Assembly: GCF_017591425.1 (NCBI RefSeq) | Contig: NW_024466599.1 | Location: 26,822,001 to 26,886,000, forward strand | From: Ochotona curzoniae | Taxonomy: Eukaryota; Chordata; Mammalia; Lagomorpha; Ochotonidae | Length of the DNA: 64,000 bases | Direction of reading: 5' to 3' | Part shown: one piece after another, positions 23,656 to 35,547 of the stretch | How the letters are laid out: every line of letters begins with the position of its first letter | Position numbering within the stretch: the first letter of the stretch is position 1 | Made by a program: the position numbers and the translations under genes | The notes under the pieces: model-generated | The model's database searches: none | What the model was told of the DNA's origin: nothing | Seen by the model: the letters and a program-made list of their open reading frames with translations, nothing else

Positions 23656-25159
23656 CCCTGTCATGCACTGGAGAAGGAGGATTTATTTTTGCCTTTCTTA
23701 TTAATGAAACCTCTGTAGGTGTTTTCAGAGATATCGTTAACATTAGAAATTTAAACAAATTGGTAGGCAGGCATACCCTCTTTTCACAGCAAAAAGATTC
23801 CTGGAAAACACCAAGTGAAATAGCCATCCTCTTCTTCCACCTCTTTGTCAGCCTGTTTCCTCTTCTCGTGGTCAATGTCAAACTCTAGGAGGGCAGCAAA
23901 CTGGATTTGCTTGGTGGCTGGAAAATTGCAGAGGAAGAGTCTTTTAAACTGTGGCTGCTGAGAAGGGCAGTAGAACAGAGGTGGTTGTTCGGCCTTAGTG
24001 AGCTGAGCAGCAGTGAAATTGGAGCAGGGAGAGAAGCAGGAGGGGCCAGCCCAGAACATCCTGTGTTTTAGGAGACAATACGATATCCTGTGAAACACCA
24101 GGAGCTTTCACTTGAGTGGGGAGGGAACTGTGTGGCCTCTCAAAGTTCATGTAACCTGGCTCATAGGGACCCAAATCCAAGACAAGGCCAGAGCTCTGTG
24201 ATAAAACAATGAAACCAGAACAAGGACTCAGTATGGGACAAAACCAGGGGAGGCGGTTCCGAAAACAGTAACTCCAGGCTTTCTGTTCTTGCGACTGTCC
24301 TGAAATTGGGGCGGCAATCTTTCAACAAAAAACAACGAAAGTTTGAGTCAGAGGAAAGAGCAAGTCTACGAAATATTCCAGAAGCTCCAAGAAGTGTTTC
24401 AAAGAATCAAGTTGCAGTTCTTTGGTGTACCAAAATGAAGGAATCAGCAGGCCATTTTAGCCGACATTCTTAAAGACACTGTTGAACATCTCTGTAAGTG
24501 CTTTTTATTTTCCTTCAAATTACTCAATTTTTGATGACCACTAAACCAATGTGATGAGTTTCCAGCAGAATCTTATGTAGATAATTTACTGTCTGATAAC
24601 CTAGTGCATGTGTTTCCTTCCGATGGGGAGGAGTAAGAGTTTCATTGTCCTTGACCTCCCCTTGGTGTGACCTCTTTCAGAAAGGTTTCGCTAGTTATTC
24701 ATTCTGAACGGTGCCTCCCAACATACACACCACTGCTTTATTGTTCTCACACCACTTACCATGAACTGAAATCTTATTTTCTCTCCTTTTCATCCCACCA
24801 GAATACCAGGGGTTGTATTCTGAACAGAGCCTGCTGTCAGGTGGGTGTTGTGTGAACTGAATCACAATGGCCTTGAGCAGGAGGGAGTAGCCATGACTTC
24901 AGCTACCATTGCTCAGGCAAAGGCTGAGGTTTTGCTCCTTGTGCCTCTTCAGCCTGGAAAGCTTTCAACCAAGGCCATTCCCCAGGTTCATACGTCTGGG
25001 CTTAACCTTCTTTGTTCATTCTTTCCATCTTCTTTCCTTGTCTGCTAGAAACAACCTCACTACCTGCCAACTTCAATTAAGCTTCACTGAAGCTCATTTG
25101 CTTTGGGTCCTCTGTAAATATCTTTTAATCAGTTTTAATCACTTTTTGCGAGTGTGTTA

Positions 25160-25685
25160 TGAATGTTAACACATGTGTATGTCCATGTAGCCACTGTCAT
25201 GACCAGGAAACCCAAAGCTGCATCATGCTGTCCTCTCTCACGAGCATCCCTTCCCTCCCCTATCCCTCGGCAAGCTCTGATGTGCTCACCTTCACCATGA
25301 TTTTATCTCTTTGAGCCTATTCTATAAATGAAATCACACAGTGTACAATGTTTGAGGTTGGATTTTTACTCAAAAGTCCCCTTGACAGTTGTTGCATTTA
25401 TCATTCACTACTTTATATTGCTGAGTACTATTCCAGTCTTGTGATGTATCAACATTTTTATCCAATCACTTCTTGAAGGAAATTTATATTGTGTACAATT
25501 TGGGCTATATGAGTAGAGCTTCTATAAACACTCATGTTTTCATTTTTTATAGTATTAATATCTATGAATCAGATTATACTGGACTATTTTGCCCACACGC
25601 CTGCAATGCATGAAAGTTCTAGTAGCTTCACATGCTTTCCAGCACTTGGCACTGCCAATTTTATCTTGTTTTAAAAATTTAATTA
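25160..25685 (-). mobile_element. Old L1 3' end, antisense
   Basis: 'tataaatgaaatcacacag', 'ttgctgagtactattccag', 'tttatccaatcacttcttg' and 'tctataaacactcatg' follow the antisense L1M 3' order; diverged. Confidence 0.6.
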
Positions 25686-25687
25686 CT

Positions 25688-25965
25688 GTAGGGTGGGCAT
25701 TACAGTGTAGTGTACTGGGGAAGAACGAGATGCCTTTAGCCCAATAATGGAGCCTCTTCTGATCCAGTTCTCTGCTGATGCACTTGGGAATCAGAAGACG
25801 ATGGTGTTTGTATTTAGGTCCCTGACACCCAAAGAGTGACTCTGGTGGAACTCCTGGCTCCTGGTTTCACCTGGCCATTTAGGGAGTGAACCAGCAGATG
25901 AGACCTGCAGACGTCCTGTCTGCCTGTGTTCTAATGTGTTGGTTTGACTTTCTCTCTCTTTGGCA
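25688..25965 (+). repeat. Old C-SINE
   Basis: 'gtgggcattacagtgtagtg' head, 'gatgcacttgggaatcagaa', 'ctcctggctcctggtttcac' and 'agggagtgaaccagcagatg'; the tail is replaced by other sequence. Confidence 0.7.
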
Positions 25966-26689
25966 GGTGCACAGAGGCTTTGAGAGGGGAAAGGGTCTTG
26001 ACTTGCCACTCGCTGTGGCACCCCGTGTGGCTTCCCTGGATTGGACAGATGGAGGGTGCAGGCAACCACACAGTCTAGGTCTGGCTTTAGGCTCAAAGAT
26101 CCCTAAGCCAGACAGGTCCTACAGCAAAGGTGTTTAGCATTGTACCGAAAAGTATGACTGCTTACTTTTATTTTACTATTATATATGTTCACATATATTT
26201 ACTTATTTTTGCATGAGGAACCTTCCTGGCACTTTACAACATCAGTCACACCTGAACTGCCTTGTGAAATGTGCCCATGACAAGGGAGTTAAGTTTCTTG
26301 TGAAAACTCTGAAGGTCACTGGATGTAAAAACAGGCAGATTGCCCTGTTTATCCAAATACAGGCTCGGTTCACCTCTTAGGGAAAATACTTCTAAAAGTA
26401 TGATTTTGGAAGATGATTACCATACATCTTCCCTCATGAGACTGTTGCACAATAAAATGCATCAAAGAGGTTCCCATGATCTCCAAATCATAAATGTCCA
26501 ACATATTGTGTTTCCATTTCTTCCCTCTTCATGCCTGACACATGCTGATAAGTGATTAATATGCTAGCACACGTTCTCAAAACCCGAATGAGCCTCAGCA
26601 GATGAAAGAGCTAGCTTTGTGAACTGTTACCTAGAACTGGCCCGTTACTATTATTTTCCTCCAAAATTGTAGGCTTCAATGCTTTGCTT

Positions 26690-26990
26690 TTTTTTTTTTT
26701 TGAGTGTATTTTAATACAGTTAACTTTATTCTTCTTTCTTTCCCCTTTTCTAAGAATGATAACTAATAGAACACAGTCACTGAGCCAAAATAGGGGAGTA
26801 TTACCACTTAACATGAGTAGCACATTGGAAGAGAATGGATTGGCTTTGAAGTTATAGAAACAGCTTCTGTGAATTTCCAACAACCATGCCTGTCTTGTGT
26901 CCCATTTATTTCCCACTCTGCATCTAGCTTTACCGTCACTTGAATTGGTGGAGTTCAGCTCTGCTTGACAATTTTGCAAAAATCTGACCC
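26690..26990 (-). pseudogene. Possible retrocopy 3' end (AATAAA plus oligo(A))
   Basis: On the - strand AATAAA (about 26731-26726) is followed ~20 nt later by a 15-17 nt A-tract (26702-26687), the arrangement left by a retroposed polyadenylated transcript. The preceding ~250 bp has an open frame of 122 codons from 26979, but I recognise no protein in it and it could be chance. No TSD identified. Confidence 0.3.
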
Positions 26991-27775
26991 TAATGTATGT
27001 TTTTAAAAGAATATTTCCCCCTTGAAAATATTTCCTTTACTCATCCTTAACTGGCAGAACCGTTACCAAGATCCTATTGCAGTGTATCTGGAAAAATGAA
27101 TGTTCCATTAGACCAATACATAATCATCCCTTTGGCTGCTAGAGTGATGTTTCCAAGCCAAAGCATCAATGACGTTGTGTGCAATTTTCACTTCACAATT
27201 TCCTTTCTTGCTTTCACAGTATTGGGAGTGACCATCTGGAAGAAATAAGGGCCTATGGAACCACACAATCCTGCTATCTTGAGTGTGGCTGGGATGTGAA
27301 GGCCTGCACACAAGCCCTGTGACATTCAACCCTTTCACAAGGAAAAAAAATCCAGCAGAAAATAATTCCCACATAGTAGGTTAGGTTACAGAATCCTCTT
27401 AATCCATTCTTTGTATTGGGCATGAGTTTCCGTTTTTAATTAAGACATGTGTACCTTAAAATGAATGAATGAAACAGAAAAAGAACCAGTTTGTGGTTGA
27501 GGAAGGAAAATGTGTCCTGTCTGACTCACACGAAGAGGAAACATTAGGTCAGCCATTTAGAGCCTCAACCCTTTCAGTCTTTCAAAGCAGCAAGTTAATT
27601 CTTATTTTACTTGGTGGCATGCCAAAAACTTAACTTCTGCTTTAGTCTCTATAAACTCCAGAACACAGAATCAGGAATTTAGTAGGAAACTGTATCTTAA
27701 AAAGCATATGGGCTGGTGGGAAGAGACAGGGCAAAGAAGTAAGCAGCTTATAATGTCGAACAGCCAAATAAAGTA

Positions 27776-27796
27776 TTTATGATCCAAAATTTTAAT
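27776..27796 (-). terminator. CYP1B1: Candidate CYP1B1 poly(A) signals ATTAAA / CATAAA
   Basis: On the - strand ATTAAA is at 27796-27791 and CATAAA at 27781-27776. Both are known functional variants of AATAAA, and they sit where the human 3'UTR length predicts the end. Which one is used cannot be told from sequence alone. Confidence 0.5.
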
Positions 27797-28216
27797 TCAG
27801 GGTGGTACAACAATGGTTGAAATAAACAGATGCATTAGATTGCTAAAACAAACAAACAAAAAAAGAAACCTTAATAACAAAATTACAGTAAGTGTTCCAT
27901 TATAGATATCACAGGTCTTTTTTTTGTTTTTTTTTTTTTTAAATTTGGTATAGCAAGCAGTAAAAGTTACATTATAATGTGTTTTCAGCATCTCTTTCAG
28001 TTACAACTATGTATTTAACTGCTAGGTACATACCAAAAGTATACATGATAAAATATAAAGGTTTTTTAAAAGGCTAAATTAGAAGTTATCCTTGAGTTAC
28101 AATCGTCTACTAAGTTATACCTTTTTATCACGCATTTGCATCACAGGCGAACAGATACCGCTCTGAAACTATTTGATCTAATAATCTACTATAAAATAGT
28201 AAGGCTGTACTAAGAT

Positions 28217-28240
28217 TTCACAGGTAAAGGCTAAGTTCTG
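28217..28240 (-). promoter_or_regulatory. miR-27b target site in CYP1B1 3'UTR
   Basis: The + strand here reads TTCACAG, then five bases, then GGCTAAGTTCTG, which is the miR-27b sequence with a small insert. The - strand mRNA therefore pairs with the miRNA seed (CTGTGAA) and with a continuous 3' block (CAGAACTTAGCC), leaving only a small bulge. Human CYP1B1 is a known miR-27b target through a near-perfect site, so the site looks conserved. Confidence 0.85.
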
Positions 28241-29341
28241 GGACATAAAAGGTTTTTTGATGATCTACAATTCACACCTGAGTCATCTTTTTGTTTTGGA
28301 ATAAGGCTATTTCATTATAAAATCACAGCTTTAATATATAAATGAGCCACTTAATATATTTTAACTATTGTAGTAACCTGAAATAAATGTTCAAATTTTG
28401 AATGTTCTAAATTATAATGGTGATCGGCATATCTGCTTTGGCTTTATGATTAAGCAATTATCTGATTTTTGTGGCTTCCAGACAGTTATTATTGACTGGT
28501 CTAATTTATTCCTTCCTTTAACTGGGCTACAAGTGTATTGAATATGCCAGCTAACCCCCAAACACCCACCTTATTTTCTCCTGGAGAAGCACAGCTTTCC
28601 CTTTGCAACATGCAATAGATGATGGCTGATCCTACAGACTAAGAACAGATTACAGCACATCTGGGTTTGTTGGCATAATGAGGTATCTAGCTTGGCACAT
28701 GATTGATTTTGCTCTTACACCTCTCTTAATCAATTAAATAGGCCTAAATAGGCTAAGACAGACCCAAATCACCGTGTCAGCCCTACTGGGTATATCATTT
28801 TGAAATAGTCGCTATTTCCCCCTGCCCCAGCAAAATTTATATGTTTTGCTTTGTCCTGATTTCAATAGTTGACTTTAATGCCTTTGACAACAGTGACACA
28901 AATAACTTTTCATCTTTAACACTTATAGCTGTAATATTTTTAAGTAGAATATGAAATTTTATTAATACAATAGTCCAGACTACAAAACAGATTTGTTATG
29001 CTGTAGATCCTTTTTTCAATCTCTTGGAGATCCGTTGCAAAGTCTTATTCATAAAAATTTGTGCTTCAAATTTTGTGTTACAAATTATTTATTGGGAATA
29101 GACAGGAATGAGGCATCTCTCTGGCTTTTTTTCCCCGCTCTCTTCCCTTACCACCCCCCTCCAAACACAACCATCACACCTTCCTTTCCTTTGAGATTTA
29201 AGCATGAAAATGAAAAACAACGTATGTAAAGGGAATGAAGAATAAAACCTTAGAACTCTGTAGAACTTTCTCTGAAAGTTTAATTGTAATGAAAATTAAA
29301 ACTTGCAACTTCACATCGTATTTTTGTAGCCTTCCTTCACT

Positions 29342-29367
29342 TAAAAAAAAAAAAAAAAAAAAAAAAA
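29342..29367. repeat. (A)26 homopolymer in CYP1B1 3'UTR
   Basis: Uninterrupted A-run on the + strand (U-run in the CYP1B1 mRNA). Confidence 0.98.
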
Positions 29368-30976
29368 CGAGCTCCCATCTTTACGCAATCCAAATGCATA
29401 CATTTTGTTCCAGCTCAGTTCTTTCCCAGCCAGCACAGTAATGCTTCACTGGGTTTCCTTTCTTCAGGAATACAATGCACAACTGTTCTGATTCGCTTCA
29501 CTGTCATACAACATGATTCCTAAGAGCCTCCCATCACTATCTTCTTATTCTGACTTTCCAAAAACAGACATTATCAGCTTTAAAAAAATCATTTAAAAGA
29601 GAAAGTGGGTGAATGATAATAGGAGTTCCTTACTTCGGTAGTAAAGAGAAAATTCAGATAATTCACAGCATTTTCCACAATGTAACAGATGGGCACGGGT
29701 ATGTCTTGCGTTTCATTTGGATAACAGTTTACATTTCCACTAATTACAACAGGAAATCAATCATCAGAACTGTCATTACATCAGATTAAGATTTAAGAAT
29801 CTCAAGAGTTTGGGATTATAACGTATTAATTAGATGAATTGAAGAAGGAGATTCTGTATTATAAATCCAATTCTAATCAAACCGTAACAAAGCAAGAGCA
29901 TTTTCTAATTTTCAGATTTGTCAGTTTTCCTTCAGATTTTGTATGTGAGCCAAGAGGCTTTGCTTTGACATTGCTTCCTTGGTATCAAAAAAGCAAACAT
30001 CTTTTTTAAAAAAAGCAGTTGATTTAAACAAGTTCATTTACTGTTTGGCCCATATATGGCTGAATTGGCTGGATTTTTTGGTCTTTAATATTATAAAGCT
30101 ATGCTTCACCTTTTCCCAACCAAACTAATACCAACATATTTCTTATGAATAATTATATACTATATTCACATATATTGAGTACTATTTAGTGAGACTTACT
30201 AAAATCAATATATTACAATTGCATAATGAAAAACTTAGCAGATTACTTGTTTTTGCACATATAATTGAAATATCGTACTTTGGCAATCAAGAGAAACACA
30301 ACTTCAGCTTGGAATTCTTCAGTTTAACAATAAGTAACTGATATTCACTATAAACACTAATTCAAATCTCAGTTTCTTTTGAGTGATTCTATAATTCAAC
30401 CCTAAAGAATAAGAAAACAGCTCAGCAGGCAAAAAGGCAAGTGCACTTGGACACACGAGCATCCTCTAAGCTCTTCAACTGAAGAGCGGGGAACAATCTC
30501 GGCCATTTCCCTCACAATCTTAGTCACACATCTCAGGCTGAAACGACCTGCTTTGGCATCTTCAACAACAGATCCTGAACCTTTGCTTAATACTGCTTTG
30601 TAAGAAGTACAGTTCTGCACTGAAGAACAATCTTGGATTCCACCGGAAAAATTAAGGCTGTTGAAATATTTCTTCACCAGATTGTGCGTATGTGTGTGTT
30701 TCCTCTGAATGCTCACCCCAAAATCCAGCACATGTATAAAAATACTTGGGCATTTAACTCAAAAAAACCTTCCATGAACTCCCATACAGCCTAGTCCTCC
30801 CAAAAGGCAGCTCAGTACAGAGTGAGGCTCACCCACAGGCCACCTCACTCATACTCATCATGGACTCACCAAGAAGTGGCACCAAAGAAAAACTGGAAAA
30901 AAAACCTGGATTCTACTCCCCATGTTCCACAAGGGTTTGAGTCCTTGTGGAATTTCAGGTTACTTCTGGCCTCTTC

Positions 30977-31565
30977 TCAAGGGCAAACGTCCTCAGCTTG
31001 TAACTTCTGGACTGCATTATCAAGGAGCGCCATGGATTCTCTGAGAGTGACATTGACTTTAAACGACTTGGGTTTAATGGCCAAGCCATAATTGAAGCCC
31101 ATTTCCCAGGGCTCATCTGGGTTGGCCTTGAAATTACACTGGTGAGCCAGGATGGAGATGAAAAGGAACAGTTGCATCTTCGACAGCTCTTCACCGATGC
31201 ACCGTCGCTTGCCCGTGGAAAAAATCATCACGCTGCTGGCCAGGTCTTTGTTGAAGGAACCATCCTTGTCCAAGAATCGAGCTGGATCAAAGTCCTCTGG
31301 GTTAGACCACTTCACTGGATCGTGGTTTACCGACCACTGGTTAACAAAAACCACCGTGTTCTTGGGGATATGGTAGCCCAGAACCAAGGCGTCAGTGGTG
31401 GTGGCATGAGGAATGGTAATGGGCACAAAGCTGGAGAATCGTAATGTTTCATAAAGAAAGGCCATGACATAGGGCAGCTTGGGCTGGTCATCCATGCAAG
31501 GCAGCCGGTCCCGCCCCACAACCTCATCCAGTTCTGCCTGCACTCGCACCTGCACATCAGGATAC
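30977..31565 (-). CDS. CYP1B1: CYP1B1 exon 3 coding part (heme-binding half)
   Basis: The acceptor is CTCTCTCTGCAAACAG with AG at 31567-31566. The first base completes Arg347, followed by YPDVQ as in human. It codes the K-helix ExxR, the DPARF region and the Cys469 heme loop, and ends in ...EDVCP then TGA at 30979-30977. The phase matches exon 2 exactly, so the spliced frame is uninterrupted. Confidence 0.96.
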
Positions 31566-34500
31566 CTGTTTGCAGAGAGAGAGAAATGAGTGAGCAAAAG
31601 CAATTCTTCTTTTCTTCTAGAAAGCATGATAGTGTAATCCATCTTTCTGCAAACTGAATGCCTAGGTCAGTGACTGAATTAACATTTCAGGCCAAAATCT
31701 AACACAACTTTCTATTTTCTCACCAAATTACAAAATGGGCTTTACCAATTCTATTTCTTGCCATAAGATTCACACGACTCTCTCTTGGCCAGCAAAAGTA
31801 AAAACAAACAAATAAGCAAAATCAGTTTTCTCATCCTAAAAAAAAAAAAAAAAAAGCCACAACAATGGATGAGGCCAACCTCGGCTCATGATAGTTTTAG
31901 GGGCCCACAGGAATGTTCTCTGTATTTTAAAATCTTCAAACCTGAGAACTGAAAGCTTAGAGACAAGAACACATTACAATACAGAATGTTCATGTCTTAA
32001 CCTTGGTCCTTATGTACTCATAACAAACATTATTATTTTTAATCTTAAAATAGGCCAAAAGACCTATCATAGCTAAACTACAACCAGAAAACCAGATCCT
32101 TCCCCCACCACCCCCATTTCCCAGACAGCTCTCGCTTCTCATTTTACGAAAAGATAATTGGGATCCTGACAAGCAAAGCTACACATTTTCTAAATTTAAG
32201 AAGCAAATTTCCAATAATTATAACATGCATTCCTTTTGATGACATAAACTGAAAGAAAACAAAATCTCAGCAGGAAGCAAGATGTGTAGTGTTACCTTTT
32301 CTCACCGTGTTTTAAAACCCAGGAATCCGTGCCGGGAAATGTAATAGGGAGTTACAATTACCTATAACCATATTTTACATTTTAAAGACAACCAGACAAT
32401 AAGACCAATGAGCAATATAAAACGCTCAAGAAATCATCCCATGGAACTACACATTATCACAACAACAAAGAGCCATTGAAAAGTACCAGAGTAAATGTTA
32501 AAAAAAAAAAAAGGATCACATCCACCACAATGAGTAGAAATCTCAAAAATATTAAAGGGTAGCAACTGCAATTCTAGAGGGAAAAAAGTAGCCACGCAGG
32601 TGATTTTCAAAATCGCCTGCTCAGGGACCCCTGCATCACAAAGCCTGATGGTAAATACCTCAGACCTTATGGACAAACTCTTCCTCATAACCCTTGAGAG
32701 CCCCTTAGCCTTACTCCAGTGAGAATTGGCCACCGCAAAGACAGCGCTGACCCCACGGGGCTGCGCTTCCAATCAACTCACAGCCAAGTCCTCCCGTGCT
32801 GCCTTTCCATTAGGAGAAAGAAGCAAGCAGCTGCCTTGAGCTGAACGAGGAAGTCAGATTGTTCCATCCCTTTGGATTGCCTGAGTGGAGAACTGCTACA
32901 GCTCGGTTCTCAGCGAAGGGAAGGCCAGCGCCAGCCTCCTCCAAGGTTTCCCCAGCTGTCCTGGGTCAGCCTGATGATCCAATTCCGGGCCTGCCCTTTT
33001 CCTGGTGTTAAGCAGTTCCTTCCCTCTCCAAGCGACATCTGCCTCTCTCCTCCAGCGCCGTGTCACACCATCCTAACACCGACCCCACGACGATAACTAA
33101 CCTATTTTAACGTGAGAAGTTGTGCAATAGCTGAGGAAAGGCAGGCTGCCCTGGAGTCTGGTCAGAAAAATCTACTGCCTCTTTATTCTAAATATGGAGG
33201 CTCCAGCATCTTCGATGCCTGCTTGTGTGCCGAGAAATAACACACCCGGAGCCCGGTTTCCGAGGCAAAGATAGGCCGTTCACTGAAGTACACACGTCGG
33301 ATCAACACTTGGCTGTCCGTGTAAAATGTGTGTCTATATAATATACAATTTATATTATATTATATATAAACTGCTCCCTGCGGCAACCCTACACCAGGCC
33401 CAGTTTCATTCCTGCGCATCGGAGCGCAGTAGAGGTCAGAGTCTTCCTTCATCACAGTGAGCACTGGGTACCAGCCCCTGGTACAGCGCCAGCGAGCCGC
33501 AAGCGCCTTCTGGATACCCGCTTCCTTTCCGCACTTCTCTGTTCCTGCTCTCCGCTTCCTCGCGCACAGCGGGCCGCTTCCTGGCCGCCTTCCGACAGCT
33601 CCCGGACGGATTACTCGCCCGCGGGCGGGCCTTTCCCTCGCCCGGGAACAAAGCCCGGAGCCGCGGTTAGCTCTTTTTTCAGCGCCAGGGACGCGCTGGC
33701 TCCGCTGCGCGCCAGGACTGGGAGAGCAGATTAGGCTGCTGCTGCTGCGTTTGGTTAATGTTTTCACTGCGCTTTCTTTGCTTCTGGAACACTTCCAGTT
33801 TGGCTATTCTTGGGCCAGGGACAATGAACTATCTGCCTATCTGTCGGCATCCTCAACACCTTGCTTGTGCAGCAAAGTTATTAGAAATTTGTTTCCGTTC
33901 GCAAGAGGGAGAAAGCGGAGGAGGGGACTGAATAAGAGGTAAGAATAGACCGGAACCCCACTGGGTGTGGTGTGTGCGCCTGTGTGTTCCGGGACCAGCC
34001 GGGGATCTGGAGCGCATCCCCAAAGCCGGTGCGTTGCTCGCGTCCCTCGGCGTGTTCGAGCCCCACTCGGTCTATTTCCGAGAAGAAACGCGAAACCCGA
34101 TCGCGGAGACTTTACCTGGTGAAGATGAGGAACAGCCACTGGAGCGCAGTGGAGAGCGTGTCCTGGCTGGCGCCGAAGATGTCCGTGACAGTGGCGGGCA
34201 CGTTCTCTAAGTCCAGGCGCGCGCGCCCGTCGCCCGAGGGCCCCGCAGCCTTGTTCGCGGAGAGGATGAAGGCATCCATCATGTCGCGCGGGGCGGCGCC
34301 GGGTCGAAGGCTGTCGCGGTGCCGCAGGAACTTATCCAGGATGAAATTGCTGAAGTTACGGTTGACCCGCTCGAACTGGCGAAAGGTGGTGCGCAGCGGG
34401 TTGGGGAAGCGCTGCAGCCAGGGCAGCACGTCCACCAGGCTGCCTGCGCCCACCGTGCGCCCGAACTCCTCGTTGTGGCTGAGCAGCTCCAAGAACTCGG

Positions 34501-35155
34501 CGTCGTCATGGCTGTAGCGGCAGCCGAAGCACACGGCGCTCATGACGTTGGCCACGGCCACGATGGTCGCCTGCCTCGGGTCCAGGAATGAGCCGCCCGC
34601 ACTGCCGCGCACCAGCAGCGCCACTAACTCGCGCGCCTCGCCCAGCACGTGGCCCTCGAGGAGGCGGCGGCTGCGAGGCTGGCGCGTGGAGAAGGCAAGC
34701 ATGGTGCCGTGCGCCGCGCGTCGCTGCACCTTCCAGTGCTCCGAGTAGTGACCAAAAGCCAGGCTGCGGCCACCGGACACTACGCGGAAGGAAGGGAAAG
34801 ACGGCCGGTCGGCGAAGGCGACGCCCTGCTGCACCAAGGCCTGGTGGATGGCGCGCTCGCCGTTCAGCACCACCACAGGGCAGCTGCCCAGACGGATTTG
34901 GAATACATCACCGTAGCGCTGCGCCAGGCGAGCGAAGGAGAGATGCGGCGCACGGCCCACAGTCGCCGCGTTTCCGATCAGAGGCCACTGAAAGGGGCCC
35001 GGAGGGGATGGCGCCGGATGGCGCCGCCGCTGCCTCAGCAACCACTGGCTCACGTGCACGGCGGTCAGCACCGAGAGGACTAACAGGAGTATGGTCTGTT
35101 GGGAGGATAGCGAGCTTAGAGGGCGAGGAGCGTCCGGGATGAGGCTGGTGGCCAT
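30977..35155 (-). CDS. CYP1B1: Cytochrome P450 1B1, complete CDS in two coding exons
   Basis: Join complement(34116-35155) and complement(30977-31565): 1629 nt, 542 residues plus TGA. It is an ER-membrane heme monooxygenase that hydroxylates estradiol (C4), retinoids and polycyclic aromatic hydrocarbons with electrons from NADPH-P450 reductase. Visible parts: N-terminal signal anchor ~17-40, basic RQRRR 41-45, proline hinge PPGP 51-54, helix C W141xxxR145, I-helix GASQDT 328-333, ExxR E386/R389, DPARF near 440-444, and the heme loop [10 protein letters not shown] with thiolate ligand Cys469. Human CYP1B1 is 543 residues; one residue is missing in the variable stretch after ILSA, about residue 310. 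Only the downstream Met (MATSL...) fits: it lies 1 nt after the exon 2 acceptor, while the ten codons before it are intron 1. No frameshift or stop, so the gene looks functional. Confidence 0.97.
31566..34115 (-). other. CYP1B1: CYP1B1 intron 2
   Basis: 2,550-bp GT-AG intron, slightly shorter than the ~3.0 kb human intron. It holds short A-runs (31838-31855, 32501-32512), an AT-rich dinucleotide patch at about 33335-33369, and a GC-rich block at about 33440-33730 that is an outlier of the CpG island. I recognised no SINE or L1 copy in it, which contrasts with the surrounding flanks. Confidence 0.9.
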
Positions 35156-35156
35156 G
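34116..35156 (-). CDS. CYP1B1: CYP1B1 exon 2 (first coding exon, N-terminal half)
   Basis: The acceptor is TCTTTTCTGTCTCCAG with AG at 35158-35157. The exon starts with a single C and then the ATG at 35155-35153, in a good context (CATGG). It ends at 34116 inside the Arg347 codon (AG|G), with donor GTAAAG from 34115. It codes residues 1-346 plus two bases, covering the membrane anchor, substrate-recognition regions and I-helix. It is very GC-rich and lies inside the CpG island, so long open frames on the opposite strand are compositional shadows. Confidence 0.96.
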
Positions 35157-35547
35157 CTGGAGACAGAAAAGAGATGGTGTGACAAACAGGTGTGCAGAGA
35201 AGGGAGCGCCCCTACCGCAGCCCTGGGCTATTGTGCATCTTCTGGGTGGAAAGGAGCCTTGCACGGAGCAGGGAGCAGCGGGTTCTTTGAAGAGGTGGCA
35301 GAAGACACTCTTTCGCACCTCCATTCCAGTCTCCCTTGAAGAAGGGGGAAAGCCCGTGCGGTGACCCAGCACCAACCTCCCCATCCCCAACCGCGTAACG
35401 GCTCTTGCAATTTCAGGACAGCCGTAGGCATCGAGGCGGTGGCGCTAGGAGTAACTTTATTGTCCCTACTATCCCCACCCTTGACCCGCAAGAACCCACC
35501 TGCAGAGGCCGGCGGGAGGGGGGAAGCGGCTCCGCCCACAGACTGAC
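35157..35547 (-). other. CYP1B1: CYP1B1 intron 1
   Basis: 391-bp intron in the 5'UTR, with donor CAG|GTCAGT at 35548/35547 and acceptor CTCCAG at 35157. The human intron 1 is 390 bp, an almost exact length match that supports this donor over other GTs nearby. Confidence 0.85.

Larger units (their letters stand above)
4723..27764. other. Intergenic region between convergent RMDN2 and CYP1B1
   Basis: No supportable gene. Named repeats are listed separately. Unassigned stretches include 4723-6077, 8090-9128, 9450-9852, 11560-12980, 16130-17220, 17430-18000, 19560-21700, 22180-22916, 23250-25160 and 25966-26690. They show only short open frames without splice signals, codon bias or family resemblance. 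5850-5910 ends in a MIR-like 'caataaatgttt' tail. Confidence 0.75.
27765..30976 (-). other. CYP1B1: CYP1B1 3'UTR (end approximate)
   Basis: About 3.2 kb of AT-rich, SINE-free sequence following the stop codon. The human 3'UTR is ~3.1 kb, which predicts an end near 27.85 kb. Variant poly(A) hexamers ATTAAA (27796-27791) and CATAAA (27781-27776) on the - strand stand at that distance. Canonical AATAAA hexamers further up (about 28505-28510, 28955 and 29090) could give shorter isoforms. It contains a miR-27b site at 28217-28240 and long A/T runs at 27918-27940 and 29342-29367. Confidence 0.75.

Noticed and set aside
23339..23881. 180-codon - strand frame
   Set aside because: Runs through a (CA)n-type repeat (Cys/Val/Met run); no family resemblance.
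33457..33942. 161-codon + strand frame in the CpG-rich part of CYP1B1 intron 2
   Set aside because: Low-stop GC-rich sequence; no splice sites, no recognisable protein, compositional.
34588..35142. 184-codon open frame on the + strand, and similar ones at 34319-34591 and 34649-35083
   Set aside because: Antisense shadows of CYP1B1 exon 2 caused by its high GC content; arginine/alanine-rich, without family resemblance.
35156..35185. Upstream Met giving a 10-residue N-terminal extension of CYP1B1
   Set aside because: It lies in intron 1, before the CTCCAG acceptor; the MATSL start aligns with the human start.
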